Shown: positions 15,951 to 24,618 of the stretch, one piece after another
Position numbering within the stretch: the stretch's first letter is position 1
Layout of the letters: each line of letters opens with the position of its first letter
Assembly: GCF_000716675.1 (NCBI RefSeq)
Contig: NZ_JNXT01000007.1
Coordinates: 1-64,000, forward strand
Length of the DNA: 64,000 nucleotides
Origin: Streptomyces alboflavus
GTDB lineage: Bacteria; Actinomycetota; Actinomycetes; Streptomycetales; Streptomycetaceae
Direction: 5' to 3'
Position numbers and translations under genes: made by a program
The notes under the pieces: model-generated
Databases searched by the model: none
Seen by the model: only the letters and a program-made list of their open reading frames with translations
Told to the model about the DNA's origin: nothing

Positions 15951-17221
15951 ACCGGGGCGCGCCGGTCCGGGAACACCCACGTGCGAAGGAGCAGGAAGCG
16001 CAGGACCGTCGCCGCGAGGTTGGCGACGACGAGGACGGCCAGCTCCGTGCCGTGCGCGGCGTCGTCGGCGGCCGCGTCGAGCGCCGCGAGGGAGCCGCTG
16101 GTCAGGGCCAGGCCGACGGCGAAGACCACCAGGCCCTGCGCCTGATGGCGGACGGCGCGCGCGGGGCCGCGCACGCCGAAGGTGAGCCGTCGGTTGGCCG
16201 CCGTGTTGGCGACGGCGGACACGAGGAGGGCGAGCGCGTTGGCGGCCTGCGCCCCCGTGAACGTACGGAAGGCGGAGTAGAGGAGGAGATAGAAGAGGGT
16301 GGAGAGGACGCCGACCGCGCAGAAGCCGACGAGCTGGCGGGCAAGGCCGCCCGGCACCCCCGGGAGTCGGCGGTCGCGCGGGTCGTCGCCGAAGGGGCGC
16401 GCGAGCCGGTCGAGAGGGAGCGCGCCGACGGCGAGCGCGCGGCCGACGCGCCACACGCCCTTCAGGTCCTCGGCCGCCGTCTTGACGATGTGGACGGACG
16501 AGTCGGGGTCGTCCACCCAGTCGACGGGCACCTCGTGGATGCGCAGGCCCGCGCGCTCGGCGAGCACCAGCATCTCGGTGTCGAAGAACCACCCCGTGTC
16601 CTCGACCAGCGGCAGCAACTCCCCTGCCACGTCCGCCCGGAGCGCCTTGAACCCGCACTGCGCGTCGGAGAACCGGGCGTGCAGCGAGCCGCGCAGGATG
16701 AGGTTGTACGCGCGGGAGACGAACTCCCGCTTGCCGCCGCGCACCACGCGTGAACTGCGCGTGAGCCGGGAGCCGATCGCCAGGTCCGAGTGGCCGGAGA
16801 TCAGCGGCGCGACCAGGGGGAGCAGCGCGTTGAGGTCCGTGGACAGGTCCACGTCCATGTACGCGAGCACGGGTGCGTCGGACGCGGACCAGACGGCCCG
16901 CAGCGCCCGCCCGCGCCCCTTCTCCTCCAGGCGTACGTACCGCACGTCGGGAAGCCGGGCCGCGAGCCCGGCCCCCACCCGCGGGGTGCGGTCCGTGGAC
17001 GCGTTGTCGGCGATCGTGACGCGGAAGCGGTACGGGAAGGTCCGCGTGAGGTGGTCGTGCAGCCTGCGCACGGACGGCGGGAGGTCCTTCTCCTCGTTGT
17101 GGACCGGGATGACGATGTCGAGGACGGGCGCCGTCGGTACGTCGTGTCGGGCGCTGTGCGCGGGCAGATGCGCCCGTCTCGGCAGCGTGCCCGACGGCGC
17201 CTTGGCAGAGTCGGTTGGCAT
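15872..17221 (-). CDS. GT2 family glycosyltransferase fused to GtrA domain
   Basis: A 449-residue fusion. Residues 35-270 are a DPM1/GT2 transferase: VLDIVIPVHNEEKDLPPSV, the VTIADNASTDRTP nucleotide site, and AYMDVDLSTDL with the metal-binding DxD. Residues 300-430 are a four-span GtrA flippase-like domain (RQLVGFCAVGVLSTLFYLLL ... NRRLTF). It should make a polyprenyl-phosphate sugar and help to flip it, supplying the GT39 enzyme encoded next with a 4-bp ATGA overlap. ATG at 17221 was chosen over TTG at 17239. The tail derives from a dispersed repeat. A 26-bp gap follows the histidine kinase gene, suggesting one operon. Confidence 0.9.
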   Translation of the reverse strand: MPTDSAKAPSGTLPRRAHLPAHSARHDVPTAPVLDIVIPVHNEEKDLPPSVRRLHDHLTRTFPYRFRVTIADNASTDRTPRVGAGLAARLPDVRYVRLEEKGRGRALRAVWSASDAPVLAYMDVDLSTDLNALLPLVAPLISGHSDLAIGSRLTRSSRVVRGGKREFVSRAYNLILRGSLHARFSDAQCGFKALRADVAGELLPLVEDTGWFFDTEMLVLAERAGLRIHEVPVDWVDDPDSSVHIVKTAAEDLKGVWRVGRALAVGALPLDRLARPFGDDPRDRRLPGVPGGLARQLVGFCAVGVLSTLFYLLLYSAFRTFTGAQAANALALLVSAVANTAANRRLTFGVRGPARAVRHQAQGLVVFAVGLALTSGSLAALDAAADDAAHGTELAVLVVANLAATVLRFLLLRTWVFPDRRAPVAPRARPQSPDGLESLAAPKTPRSPR

Positions 17222-17247
17222 GCGTCCGACGCTCGCCAAGTGCTCTG

Positions 17248-18927
17248 TCAGGGCGGTGTGCTGAGGCTGTGGCCCGTCTGTGAGTACGCGCGTCGCCGGG
17301 AGTACGCGGGCAGGCGGACGGTGAACACCGTGCTGCCGGGCTCGCTGGTGACCGTCACGGTGCCGTCGTGCGCGGCCACGACCGCCTGCACGATGGCGAG
17401 GCCGAGACCCGTTGAACCATGGGTGCCGTGGGCGCGCGAGCGGGAGCTGTCACCGCGCGCGAACCGTTCGAAGACGTGCGGGAGCAGGTCGGGCGGGATG
17501 CCGGGCCCGTCGTCCGCGACGTCGAGGCGGACCCAGGGGCCGTCGCGGTGCACGCGGGCGGTGACGGTGGTGCCCGGCGGGGTGTGGGTGCGCGCGTTGG
17601 CGAGGAGGTTCACCAGGACCTGGTGGACGCGGGCGGGGTCGGCGAGGACGAGCGCGGGCTCGTCGGGCAGGTCGAGGCGCCAGGTGTGGTCCTGCCCCGC
17701 GGCGCGGGCGTCGCTGAGGACGTCGACGACGAGGGGGGAGAGGTCGGTGGGCTCGTAGGTGAGGGGGCCCGGTGCCGGGCCTCGGAGCGCCGGGGCCTGC
17801 GTACCGCCGCCGGGGCCGCCGCCTCGGTCCACGTCCAGGCGGGCGAGCAGCAGCAGGTCCTCGACCAGGCCGGTCATCCGGGTGGCCTCGGACTCGATGC
17901 GGCCGAGGGCGTGCCGGGTGTCAGGGCCCGTCTCCTCGTGGCCCCTGCGGGTCAGTTCGGCGTAGCCGCGGATGGAGGCGAGCGGGGTGCGCAGCTCGTG
18001 GCTGGCGTCGGCGACGAACTGGCGCACCCGGGTCTCGCTGCGCTGGCGCGCGTGCAGCGCCGAGTGGACGTGGTCGAGCATGCGGTTGAGCGCGGCGCCG
18101 ACCTGGCCGACCTCGGTGCGGGCGTCGGCCTCGGCGTCGGGGACGCGTTCGTGCAGGGCCACTTCGCCGCTGTGCAGGGGGAGTTCGGAGACACGGGTCG
18201 CGGTGGCGGCGACGCGGCGCAGCGGGCGCAGGGCCACGCCGACCATCGCGGCACCCGCGAGCGAGGCCGCGACCAGACCGGCGGCGGTGACGCTGACCTC
18301 GGTGACGACGAGCGCGCTGAGGGTGTTGGTGACCTTGGTGGTGGGCAGGCCGACGAGGTAGTCGCCGAAGCGGCCGCTGGTGTACTCGACGCGGTACTCG
18401 CCGAGTTCCGGTACGTCCACGGTGTGCGGCCTGCCGTCGCGGGCCACGCCGGCGAGGGCGTCGAGCTGGGCGGCGTCGAGGGACTTGCCGATGGATTCGG
18501 GGGCGCCGCTCGACACGTCGGGCTCGGTGCTGACGGCGCCCTCGGTGAGGGTGCCGTCCTCGCCGACGACGGCGCCCACGGTGCCGACCTCCTGCGGGCC
18601 CTTGGTGACGAACCGCAGGGGCCCGCCCCCGCCGGGCCCCTCGTCGCGGTGCTCCGGCGGTTCCCCGGCGTCCTTGGGCGGCCCGGCCGCCCGCATCGAG
18701 ACCTGCTGGAGGGCGCCGTCCACCTGCTCGTACAGATGCGACCGCAGCGCGATCGTCGTGACCGTGCCGATCACGGCGCACACGACGGCGATCAGCGCTG
18801 CGGCGGAGACGACGAGGCGGGTGCGGAGGGTGCGGGGCTTGCGAGGCCGCGGGGTGCGGGACCTGTGGGGGTGCTGGGTCGCGGGCTTGCGGGGGCGCGG
18901 GGTGCGCGGGCCGTGGGGGAGCTTCAC
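17248..18927 (-). CDS. two-component sensor histidine kinase
   Basis: A 559-residue membrane kinase. A basic Pro-rich leader contains two copies of SRTPRPRKP-like sequence, then TM1 (LVVSAAALIAVVCAVIGTVT), an outer sensor domain to about residue 225, TM2, HAMP, the H-box FVADASHELRTPLASIRGYA with the phospho-acceptor His, the N-box VLVNLLANARTHTPPGT and the G-boxes DDGPGIPPDLL and GLGLAIVQAVVAAHDG. All catalytic boxes are intact. GTG start at 18927 overlaps the response-regulator stop by 4 bp (GTGA), so translation is coupled. Placed directly before the two glycosyltransferase genes, it may control or sense cell-envelope glycosylation; the signal is unknown. Confidence 0.92.
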   Translation of the reverse strand: MKLPHGPRTPRPRKPATQHPHRSRTPRPRKPRTLRTRLVVSAAALIAVVCAVIGTVTTIALRSHLYEQVDGALQQVSMRAAGPPKDAGEPPEHRDEGPGGGGPLRFVTKGPQEVGTVGAVVGEDGTLTEGAVSTEPDVSSGAPESIGKSLDAAQLDALAGVARDGRPHTVDVPELGEYRVEYTSGRFGDYLVGLPTTKVTNTLSALVVTEVSVTAAGLVAASLAGAAMVGVALRPLRRVAATATRVSELPLHSGEVALHERVPDAEADARTEVGQVGAALNRMLDHVHSALHARQRSETRVRQFVADASHELRTPLASIRGYAELTRRGHEETGPDTRHALGRIESEATRMTGLVEDLLLLARLDVDRGGGPGGGTQAPALRGPAPGPLTYEPTDLSPLVVDVLSDARAAGQDHTWRLDLPDEPALVLADPARVHQVLVNLLANARTHTPPGTTVTARVHRDGPWVRLDVADDGPGIPPDLLPHVFERFARGDSSRSRAHGTHGSTGLGLAIVQAVVAAHDGTVTVTSEPGSTVFTVRLPAYSRRRAYSQTGHSLSTPP

Positions 18928-19670
18928 GCCGCCAGGACGGCGGGCTTGATCAGATACCCGGCGCCGCGCCGCGTGTGGATCATCGGCTCCCGCCCGGCGT
19001 CGATCTTCCTCCGCAGATACGAGATGTACAGCTCGACGACGTTGGCCTGGCCCCCGAAGTCGTAGCTCCACACCCGGTCGAGGATCTGCGCCTTGCTGAG
19101 CACGCGTCGCGGGTTGCGCATCAGGTAGCGCAGCAGCTCGAACTCGGTGGCGGTGAGGTGGATGGAGTCGCCGCCGCGGGTCACCTCGTGGCTGTCCTCG
19201 TCGAGGGTGAGGTCGCCGACGGCGAGCACGGACTCGCTGCGCCGCCCGGACGCGCAGGAGCGCCGGATGAGCCCGCGCAGGCGGGCGACGACCTCTTCGA
19301 GGCTGAACGGCTTGGTCACGTAGTCGTCGCCGCCCGCGGTGAGCCCGGCGATGCGGTCCTCGACGGCGTCCTTGGCGGTCAGGAACAGCACGGGCACGTC
19401 CGGCAGTTCGCGGCGCAGCCGTCCGAGCACGGCCAGGCCGTCCATGTCCGGCAGCATCATGTCGAGCACGACGGCGTCCGGCCGGAAGCTCCGTGCGGCC
19501 CGCACCGCACCCGCGCCGTCGTCGGCGCTGCGGATCTCCCAGCCCTCGTACCGCAGCGCCATCGAGAGCAGCTCGGTGAGCGACACCTCGTCATCCACGA
19601 CGAGTACGCGGACGGGGCTCCCGTCCGGCCTGAGCAGTTCGGTACGCCCCTGGGGCGAGGTCATCGTCAT
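18924..19670 (-). CDS. OmpR-family response regulator
   Basis: A 248-residue regulator. The receiver domain has the acidic pair (VLVVDDEVSL), the phospho-acceptor Asp in AVVLDMMLPDMDG and the Lys in DDYVTKPFSLEE; the C-terminal winged helix carries LTATEFELLRYLMRNPRRVL and VVELYISYLRRKI. Complete and normal in length. ATG start at 19670 (an internal ATG two codons on is possible). It leads the unit response regulator, kinase, GT2-GtrA, GT39. From memory the pair corresponds to S. coelicolor SCO4020/4021; not checked. Confidence 0.93.
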   Translation of the reverse strand: MTMTSPQGRTELLRPDGSPVRVLVVDDEVSLTELLSMALRYEGWEIRSADDGAGAVRAARSFRPDAVVLDMMLPDMDGLAVLGRLRRELPDVPVLFLTAKDAVEDRIAGLTAGGDDYVTKPFSLEEVVARLRGLIRRSCASGRRSESVLAVGDLTLDEDSHEVTRGGDSIHLTATEFELLRYLMRNPRRVLSKAQILDRVWSYDFGGQANVVELYISYLRRKIDAGREPMIHTRRGAGYLIKPAVLAA

Positions 19671-19752
19671 GGCCTCAGCGTGCGCGGCGGCGGTGAGAGA
19701 CGGCTTTCGCCCACCTGTGAATTCCCTGAGAAACCCCGTGGGGCGGGTCGTC

Positions 19753-20682
19753 TCACCCGAGCCCGAACAGCCTCGCCCCGTTCCCGTGGCAGACCGCCCG
19801 CAGCCAGTCGTCGCCGAGCCCGAGCCGTTCCAGCGCGTCGAGCTGGTGGACGTACCCGTACGGGATGTTGGGGAAGTCCGTCCCGAGCAGGATCTTCCCG
19901 CCGAGCCCGAGCTCCGCGAGCCGCCCGTGCTCCCCGCGCGGGAACGGCGTCGTCGCCTCGCTGAAGTCCGTGAACGCCATCGTCGTGTCGAGCCGCACCT
20001 CCTCGTACCGCTCGGCCAGGTCCATGAAGTCCGCGTACTCCGGCATCCCCATGTGCGCCACCACCAGCGGCAGCCGCGGATGCCGCGCGAGCAGCCGGCC
20101 CACCGGCTCGGGCCCGGTGTGCTTGCCGGGCGCCGGGCCCGAGCCGCAGTGCATCACCACCGGGATCCCGGCCTCCGCGAGCAGCCCCCACGCCGGGTCG
20201 AGCAGCGCGTCGTTCGGGTCGTACGCCCCCACCTGCACATGCGACTTGAACACCCGCGCGCCGCCCTCGACGGCCGCGCGCACATACCGCCCGGCCTCCG
20301 GCTCGGGGAACAGCGTCGCCGTGTGCAGGCAGTCCGGCGTCCGCGCGGCGAACTGTGCCGCCCACCCGTTGAGCCACTCCGCCATGCCCGCCTTGTGCGG
20401 ATACAGCATCGACGTGAACGCCCGCACCCCGAACCCGCGCAGCACCGCGAGCCGCCGCTCCTCGTCGTGCCGGTACGTGATCGGCCACTTCACGCCCGTG
20501 AGCGGCCCGACCGAGTCGAAGTAGGCCCACACCTTCCTGAGGACCCGCTCCGGCATGAAGTGCGTGTGTACGTCGACGAGTCCGGGAAGGCCGAGCCGCT
20601 CCCAGAACGCGGTGACCCGCTCGGCCTCGGCCGCCGCTGCCTCGCCCACTTCGGCCGCCTTCTCCTCCCCGTCCTCACCCAC
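19753..20682 (-). CDS. amidohydrolase family protein (TIM-barrel metal-dependent)
   Basis: A 309-residue amidohydrolase-2 type protein: metal-site motif LVDVHTHFMPERVLRKVWAY near the N terminus, His in VVMHCGSGPAP, LVVAHMGMPEY and the late Asp motif ILLGTDFPNIPYGY. These give the usual HxH...H...H...D set. Relatives are decarboxylases or lactone hydrolases; the substrate is unknown. The likely start is GTG at 20682, which overlaps the preceding gene by 8 bp; starts further upstream would lie inside that gene. The overlap suggests a functional pair with the monooxygenase-like protein. Confidence 0.87.
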   Translation of the reverse strand: MGEDGEEKAAEVGEAAAAEAERVTAFWERLGLPGLVDVHTHFMPERVLRKVWAYFDSVGPLTGVKWPITYRHDEERRLAVLRGFGVRAFTSMLYPHKAGMAEWLNGWAAQFAARTPDCLHTATLFPEPEAGRYVRAAVEGGARVFKSHVQVGAYDPNDALLDPAWGLLAEAGIPVVMHCGSGPAPGKHTGPEPVGRLLARHPRLPLVVAHMGMPEYADFMDLAERYEEVRLDTTMAFTDFSEATTPFPRGEHGRLAELGLGGKILLGTDFPNIPYGYVHQLDALERLGLGDDWLRAVCHGNGARLFGLG

Positions 20683-21043
20683 TGCCGTAGCTCCGCTCGA
20701 CCTTGGCCACGTGCACCACGTAGTCCTCGTACCACTCCTTGCGGCCCCGGGCCCGTGCCTCGCGGTGCTCCGGGTTGCCGCGCCAGGCCGCGATGGCCTC
20801 CTCGTCGCGGAAGTAGCCGACGGTGATGCCGAGCCCACCCGGCGTCCGCGCCGAATCCATCCCGAGGAACCCGGGCACGGCGTTCACCAACTCCTCCATC
20901 CGGTCGGACGTCGCGCCGTAGTCGTTGTCCCCCGGGGTGCGCAGGGACGTGAACACGACGGCGTAGTAGGGGGGCTCGAAGGGAGGGGTGGGTCTGACGG
21001 GTCCGGCGTTCCCGGCTTCAGCAGCAAGCTCTTGATCACTCAT
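20675..21043 (-). CDS. antibiotic biosynthesis monooxygenase-like (ABM/Dabb-fold) protein
   Basis: A 122-residue protein with the dimeric ferredoxin-like fold: PPYYAVVFTSLRTPGDNDYG, a helix with RMEELVNAVPGFLGMDSART, GLGITVGYFRDEEAIAAWRG and HREARARGRKEWYEDYVVHV. This order matches the ABM family, which includes heme and polyketide monooxygenases and many uncharacterised proteins. ATG at 21043; the ribosome binding site is weak. Overlaps the amidohydrolase gene by 8 bp. No cofactor residues can be assigned by eye. Confidence 0.85.
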   Translation of the reverse strand: MSDQELAAEAGNAGPVRPTPPFEPPYYAVVFTSLRTPGDNDYGATSDRMEELVNAVPGFLGMDSARTPGGLGITVGYFRDEEAIAAWRGNPEHREARARGRKEWYEDYVVHVAKVERSYGSG

Positions 21044-21177
21044 GGCACCCACAGTCCGCCGTGCGCCGAGCCCCTGTCCACCCTTCGGCCCCGTCATTAC
21101 CGAACGGGCGGCAGGTCTTTGCCTTCCGGTCCACAAAGCCCCCCCCGAGCCCGGGTCACGGGCTCTTCACGGCCCCT

Positions 21178-22179
21178 TCAGAACAATCCGCCCTGCACCA
21201 CAGGCATCCCCCGCACCGGAACCGTCACCCCGGACCACTCACCATCCCCCTCACCTCCTGTCTCCCCCAGCCCATCCAGCCCACCCAGCCGCCACCCGCT
21301 CATCAGCCGACTGTCGATCACCACCCCCTGACCACTCGCCCCTTGACCGCTCCCCTCCTGACCACGACCCCGCTGACCACTCGCCCCCTGTCCACGCCCC
21401 CGCCGACCACTCACCCCCACCGCCACATACAGGTCCGGCCCAGCGGCAGCGACCAGCTCCCCCGCCACCACCCCGCCGTCCGTCAGCTCGTCCACGACCC
21501 GCCCCGCCGAGCCGAACCCCCCGATCGCCTCGAGCCCGAACACCTCACCGTGGTCCACGACCTCGCACGGCAACCGCTCCAACGACTCGGGCCAGTCCCC
21601 GAGCGCCGCCGCCCTCCGGTGCACCTCCGCCAGCTCCCCGGCCCGCTCCGCCACCCCGGGCAGCCGCGCCCGCAGGGCCCGCTTGCGCTCGTACGGAATC
21701 CGGTCCGGGACGCCGAGCGCGGTCCGCAGCAGCTCCTCCGCTCTTCGCGCGGCCATCAACGGCCCTTGACCGAGCCAGGTGTAGGCCACGGCCCCCTGTT
21801 CGAGCAGCCGCGCGCCGCCCCGCGCGACCCCCGTGATCCCCACCTTGACCAGGCCGGGCCCGAACCACGCCACGTACACGTGGTACGGCCGGGGGTCGTC
21901 GGCGAACGTGTCCGCCGCGACCGAGTGCGCCCGGTCGACGCGCGCGCACTCCTCGCACTGGGCCCGCGTGACCCGCCCCGCCACCGCCGCGCCCACCGGA
22001 CAGGCCGTCCACCGCCCGCCCCGCCACACCCCGAGGCAGCGCCGCCCGCCCCGCACCCGGAAGGCCACCACGCCCCCGAACACCAGCGGACTCTCCCGCT
22101 CGCCCCGCCCCGGCGCGTACCACCCGAGCACGGGCCCGTCACCGACCCGCCACCGCACCCCCGTGCACCACCACGTCAT
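21178..22179 (-). CDS. DUF2797 domain protein
   Basis: A 333-residue protein of the actinobacterial DUF2797 family, function unknown. The N-terminal part has paired Cys (RCLGVWRGG, CPVG, AQCEECAR) that may bind metal; the middle has PYHVYVAWFGPGLVKVGITG followed by RLLEQGAVAYTWL, which resembles the Y-x-VKVGIT core of GIY-YIG-type domains. The C terminus carries a low-complexity stretch of GQGASGQRGRGQ units. ATG at 22179. It diverges from the leaderless tetR gene; nothing nearby indicates a pathway. Confidence 0.8.
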   Translation of the reverse strand: MTWWCTGVRWRVGDGPVLGWYAPGRGERESPLVFGGVVAFRVRGGRRCLGVWRGGRWTACPVGAAVAGRVTRAQCEECARVDRAHSVAADTFADDPRPYHVYVAWFGPGLVKVGITGVARGGARLLEQGAVAYTWLGQGPLMAARRAEELLRTALGVPDRIPYERKRALRARLPGVAERAGELAEVHRRAAALGDWPESLERLPCEVVDHGEVFGLEAIGGFGSAGRVVDELTDGGVVAGELVAAAGPDLYVAVGVSGRRGRGQGASGQRGRGQEGSGQGASGQGVVIDSRLMSGWRLGGLDGLGETGGEGDGEWSGVTVPVRGMPVVQGGLF

Positions 22180-22237
22180 GGAAAAAGCATGCAGCACCCC
22201 ACTGACAACGCCCCTCAACGCCCCTCACCCCCTCTTC

Positions 22238-22268
22238 TTGACCCGAAAGTACAAAACCCTGTTAGGGT
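22238..22268 (+). promoter_or_regulatory. promoter and operator of leaderless tetR gene
   Basis: TTGACC (22238-22243) and TAGGGT (22263-22268) form a promoter-like pair with a 19-bp gap. The -10 box ends 7 bp before the ATG at 22276, which has no ribosome binding site, so a leaderless message is expected. A perfect dyad ACCCT-GTT-AGGGT (22256-22268) covers the -10 box and would suit autorepression. Confidence 0.6.
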
Positions 22269-22275
22269 CGTCGGC

Positions 22276-22857
22276 ATGGGACGGCCGAAGCAGTTCGATC
22301 CGGAGACCGCCGTGGAACAGGCGATGCAAGTCTTCTGGCGCAAGGGGTACGGGGACACGACCCCGCAGGACCTCGTCGACGCCCTCGGCATCGGAAAGGG
22401 CAGCCTCTACCACGCCTTCGGCAGCAAGCACGGCCTGTTCGAACTGTCCCTGCGGCACTACAGGGACACCCAGGCCAAGGCGCTCACCGACCTGCTCGCC
22501 GAGGGCGAGGGCACCGTCAAGGAGCGACTGCGCAAGGGACTTGAGCTCCTGGTCGAGATGGACCTCGCCGACCCGGACCGGCGCGGCTGCCTGGCGGTGA
22601 ACACGGCCACCGGGCTGCCCCGCGCCGACGAGACGGCCTCCGGACTCGTCCGCGGCATGTTCGCCCGTACCGAAGACGCCTTCCGGGCGCTGGTCGAAGA
22701 GGGCAAGCGGTCCGGCGAGATCGCCCCGGACCGGGACGCCGCGGCCGTCGGCAGCCTCCTCCTGAACACGGTCGTCGGCCTACGCGTGACCGCGCGGGTC
22801 GCGGACGGCCCCGACGGCATGCGCCGCACGATCCAGGCGGTCCTCGACCTCCTCTGA
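22276..22857 (+). CDS. TetR/AcrR family transcriptional regulator
   Basis: A 193-residue regulator of normal length. The N-terminal DNA-binding domain reads ETAVEQAMQVFWRKGYGDTT, then LVDALGIGKGSLYHAFGSKHGLFE; the C-terminal domain contains RRGCLAVNTATGL, typical of the YxaF/AcuR-like branch. It begins with a leaderless ATG at 22276. Immediately after its stop codon, in the same frame, begins the body of a short-chain dehydrogenase lacking its N terminus. Regulators of this branch often sit beside the oxidoreductase gene they repress, so the deletion may have removed the original target promoter. Confidence 0.9.
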   Translation: MGRPKQFDPETAVEQAMQVFWRKGYGDTTPQDLVDALGIGKGSLYHAFGSKHGLFELSLRHYRDTQAKALTDLLAEGEGTVKERLRKGLELLVEMDLADPDRRGCLAVNTATGLPRADETASGLVRGMFARTEDAFRALVEEGKRSGEIAPDRDAAAVGSLLLNTVVGLRVTARVADGPDGMRRTIQAVLDLL

Positions 22858-23535
22858 CCAGGCCTCGTCACCGTCACGCCCGAGCTGAAGGACTCCGGCG
22901 CCCTGCCGTACGCGGCCGACCTCGGCACTCCTCAGGGCCCCGCGGCCCTGATCGAGTACGCGCGGGCGCAGCTCGGCGGCGTCGACTTCCTGGTCAACAA
23001 CGTCGGCGCCGGCGACGACGTGAACATCGGCGGCTTCCTCACCACGGACGACGCCCACTGGCAGGCGAACCTGGACCTCAATCTGTTCAGCGCGGTCCGC
23101 GCCAGCCGGGCCGCGCTGCCGGGCCTGGTCGAGCGGCGGGGCGCGATCGTGAACGTCTCCTCGATCAACTCCCGGGTCCCGAGCGCGGGTCCGATCGCCT
23201 ACAGCACCGCCAAGGCGGCCCTGACGGCCTTCGGCAAGGCGCTCTCCGAGGAGTTCGGCCCGCAGGGGGTCCGGGTGAACACGGTGTCGCCGGGTGTCGT
23301 GCGGACCGCGCTCTGGGAGGACCCGAACGGCTTCGGCGGCAAGGTGGCGGCCGCGGCGGGCGTCGACCACGAGCGGTTCGTCGAGCAGATACCGCAGACC
23401 TTCGGGATCGCGTCGGGCCGCATCACGGAGCCGGGCGAGGTCGCCGCCCTGATCGTGTTCCTGCTCTCGGACGCCGCGGGCAACATCACGGGGGCGGACC
23501 ACGTCATCGATGGCGGAACGGTCAAGTCCGCCTGA
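22858..23535 (+). pseudogene. SDR family oxidoreductase, N-terminally truncated
   Basis: The frame directly after the tetR stop encodes 225 residues of a short-chain dehydrogenase: VDFLVNNVGAGDDVNIGGFL, IVNVSSINSR with the catalytic Ser, IAYSTAKAALTAFGKALSEE with the YxxxK pair, VNTVSPGVVRT and the GADHVIDGGTVKSA end. The first 35-40 residues of the family, including the TGxxxGIG nucleotide-binding motif, are missing, and no start codon precedes the remaining body; the first GTG (23020) lies inside it. It should be unable to bind NAD(P) normally. A deletion that joined tetR to the body of the SDR gene is the simplest explanation. Confidence 0.85.
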
Positions 23536-23658
23536 TTCAGGGTCACGTACGGCATTTTCGGGCGGGTCCCCTACGTTGCCCAAGAGCACCGTCCGCGCCA
23601 TGACCCGTAAGACCGAAAGACCCGAGAGACCGAGAGACCCGAAAGAAGGGGCCGAAGC

Positions 23659-24489
23659 ATGGCTGTCGTCGCCGAGTTGTCGTACTACCCCGTGAAGGGC
23701 TGCGCCGGAACACCGGCGAGCGAGGCCGTCCTGACACCGGCGGGCCTGGCGCACGACCGCAGCTTCATGGTCGTCAGCGAGGAAGGGGTGTACCGAACAC
23801 AGCGGCGGGACCCGAAGCTGGCCCTGATCCGCCCCGCCGTCGACGCCGACGGCACCCGCCTGACGCTCCGGGCGCCGGGCCACGACGACGTCCGTGTGGA
23901 CGTCGACACGACAGGACCGCGCCGGGACGTGGACCTGTTCGGGGCCGCGTACACGGGCATCGACCAGGGGGACGCGGTGGCGGCATGGCTGTCGGACCTC
24001 CTGGGCGCAGCGAGCCGCCTCGTCCGCGTACCGCCGGAGCACCACCGCGTGACCGACGGCCGGATCCCGGGCACCTCGGGCTACGCCGACAGCAGCGCCC
24101 TGCACCTCATCTCCCGCGCCACCGTGGATCTGTTGAACGAGAAGCTCGGCGAGCGGGGCGCCGAGCGCCTGCCCATGGACCGCTTCCGCCCCAACATCGT
24201 CGTCGCGGGCTGGGACGAGCCGCACACCGAGGACCGCGCCCACCACCTGACGATCGGCACCGCCGAACTGGGCTACACGAAACCGGCGATACGCTGCGCG
24301 GTCACCCTCGTCGACCAGGACGCGGGCCGCCGCGCGGGCCCGGAGCCGCTGCGCACGCTCGCCTCGTACCGCCGCGCGCCCCAGGGCGGGGTGGCCCTCG
24401 GCACGAAGTACGCGGTCCTGAACCCCGGCAAGATCTCCGTCGGCGACGAGGTGGCGGTGGGGACGTGGGCCGCCCCCGAAGTCCCCTGA
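23659..24489 (+). CDS. MOSC domain protein (N-terminal beta-barrel plus MOSC)
   Basis: A 276-residue protein related to mARC and YcbX. The N-terminal MOSC_N barrel has ELSYYPVKGCAGTPASEAVL and GLAHDRSFMVV; the MOSC domain includes LPMDRFRPNIVVAG and the motif AIRCAVTLVDQDAG, where the Cys is expected to hold the molybdenum cofactor. Such proteins reduce N-hydroxylated compounds when given electrons by a partner; no ferredoxin domain is fused here. ATG at 23659 with AAGAAGGGG upstream. The 5' flank has a short-period GACCGA/GACCCGA repeat (about 23610-23648). The stop codon lies in the first copy of a 24-bp duplication. Confidence 0.88.
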   Translation: MAVVAELSYYPVKGCAGTPASEAVLTPAGLAHDRSFMVVSEEGVYRTQRRDPKLALIRPAVDADGTRLTLRAPGHDDVRVDVDTTGPRRDVDLFGAAYTGIDQGDAVAAWLSDLLGAASRLVRVPPEHHRVTDGRIPGTSGYADSSALHLISRATVDLLNEKLGERGAERLPMDRFRPNIVVAGWDEPHTEDRAHHLTIGTAELGYTKPAIRCAVTLVDQDAGRRAGPEPLRTLASYRRAPQGGVALGTKYAVLNPGKISVGDEVAVGTWAAPEVP

Positions 24490-24523
24490 GGAGCAAGGGC
24501 CGAAGTCCCCTGAGGAGCAAGGG
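24476..24523. repeat. 24-bp tandem duplication over the MOSC gene stop
   Basis: Two perfect copies of a 24-bp unit beginning CCGAAGTCCCCTGAGGAG lie at 24476-24499 and 24500-24523. The stop codon is in the first copy. It looks like a recent slippage event. Confidence 0.85.
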
Positions 24524-24618
24524 GTGGACGGGTGGGAAGTATTGGGTGGACGCCGAGCAAGATCATGAACCAACCTGCGATGGCCACCCGCACGACCGCA
24601 CCGAGGAGCAGCCCACCC

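Noticed and set aside
20675..20838. Longer start for the amidohydrolase at 20838
   Set aside because: The added residues lie wholly inside the monooxygenase gene in another frame and lack amidohydrolase similarity; GTG at 20682 gives a usual length and overlap.
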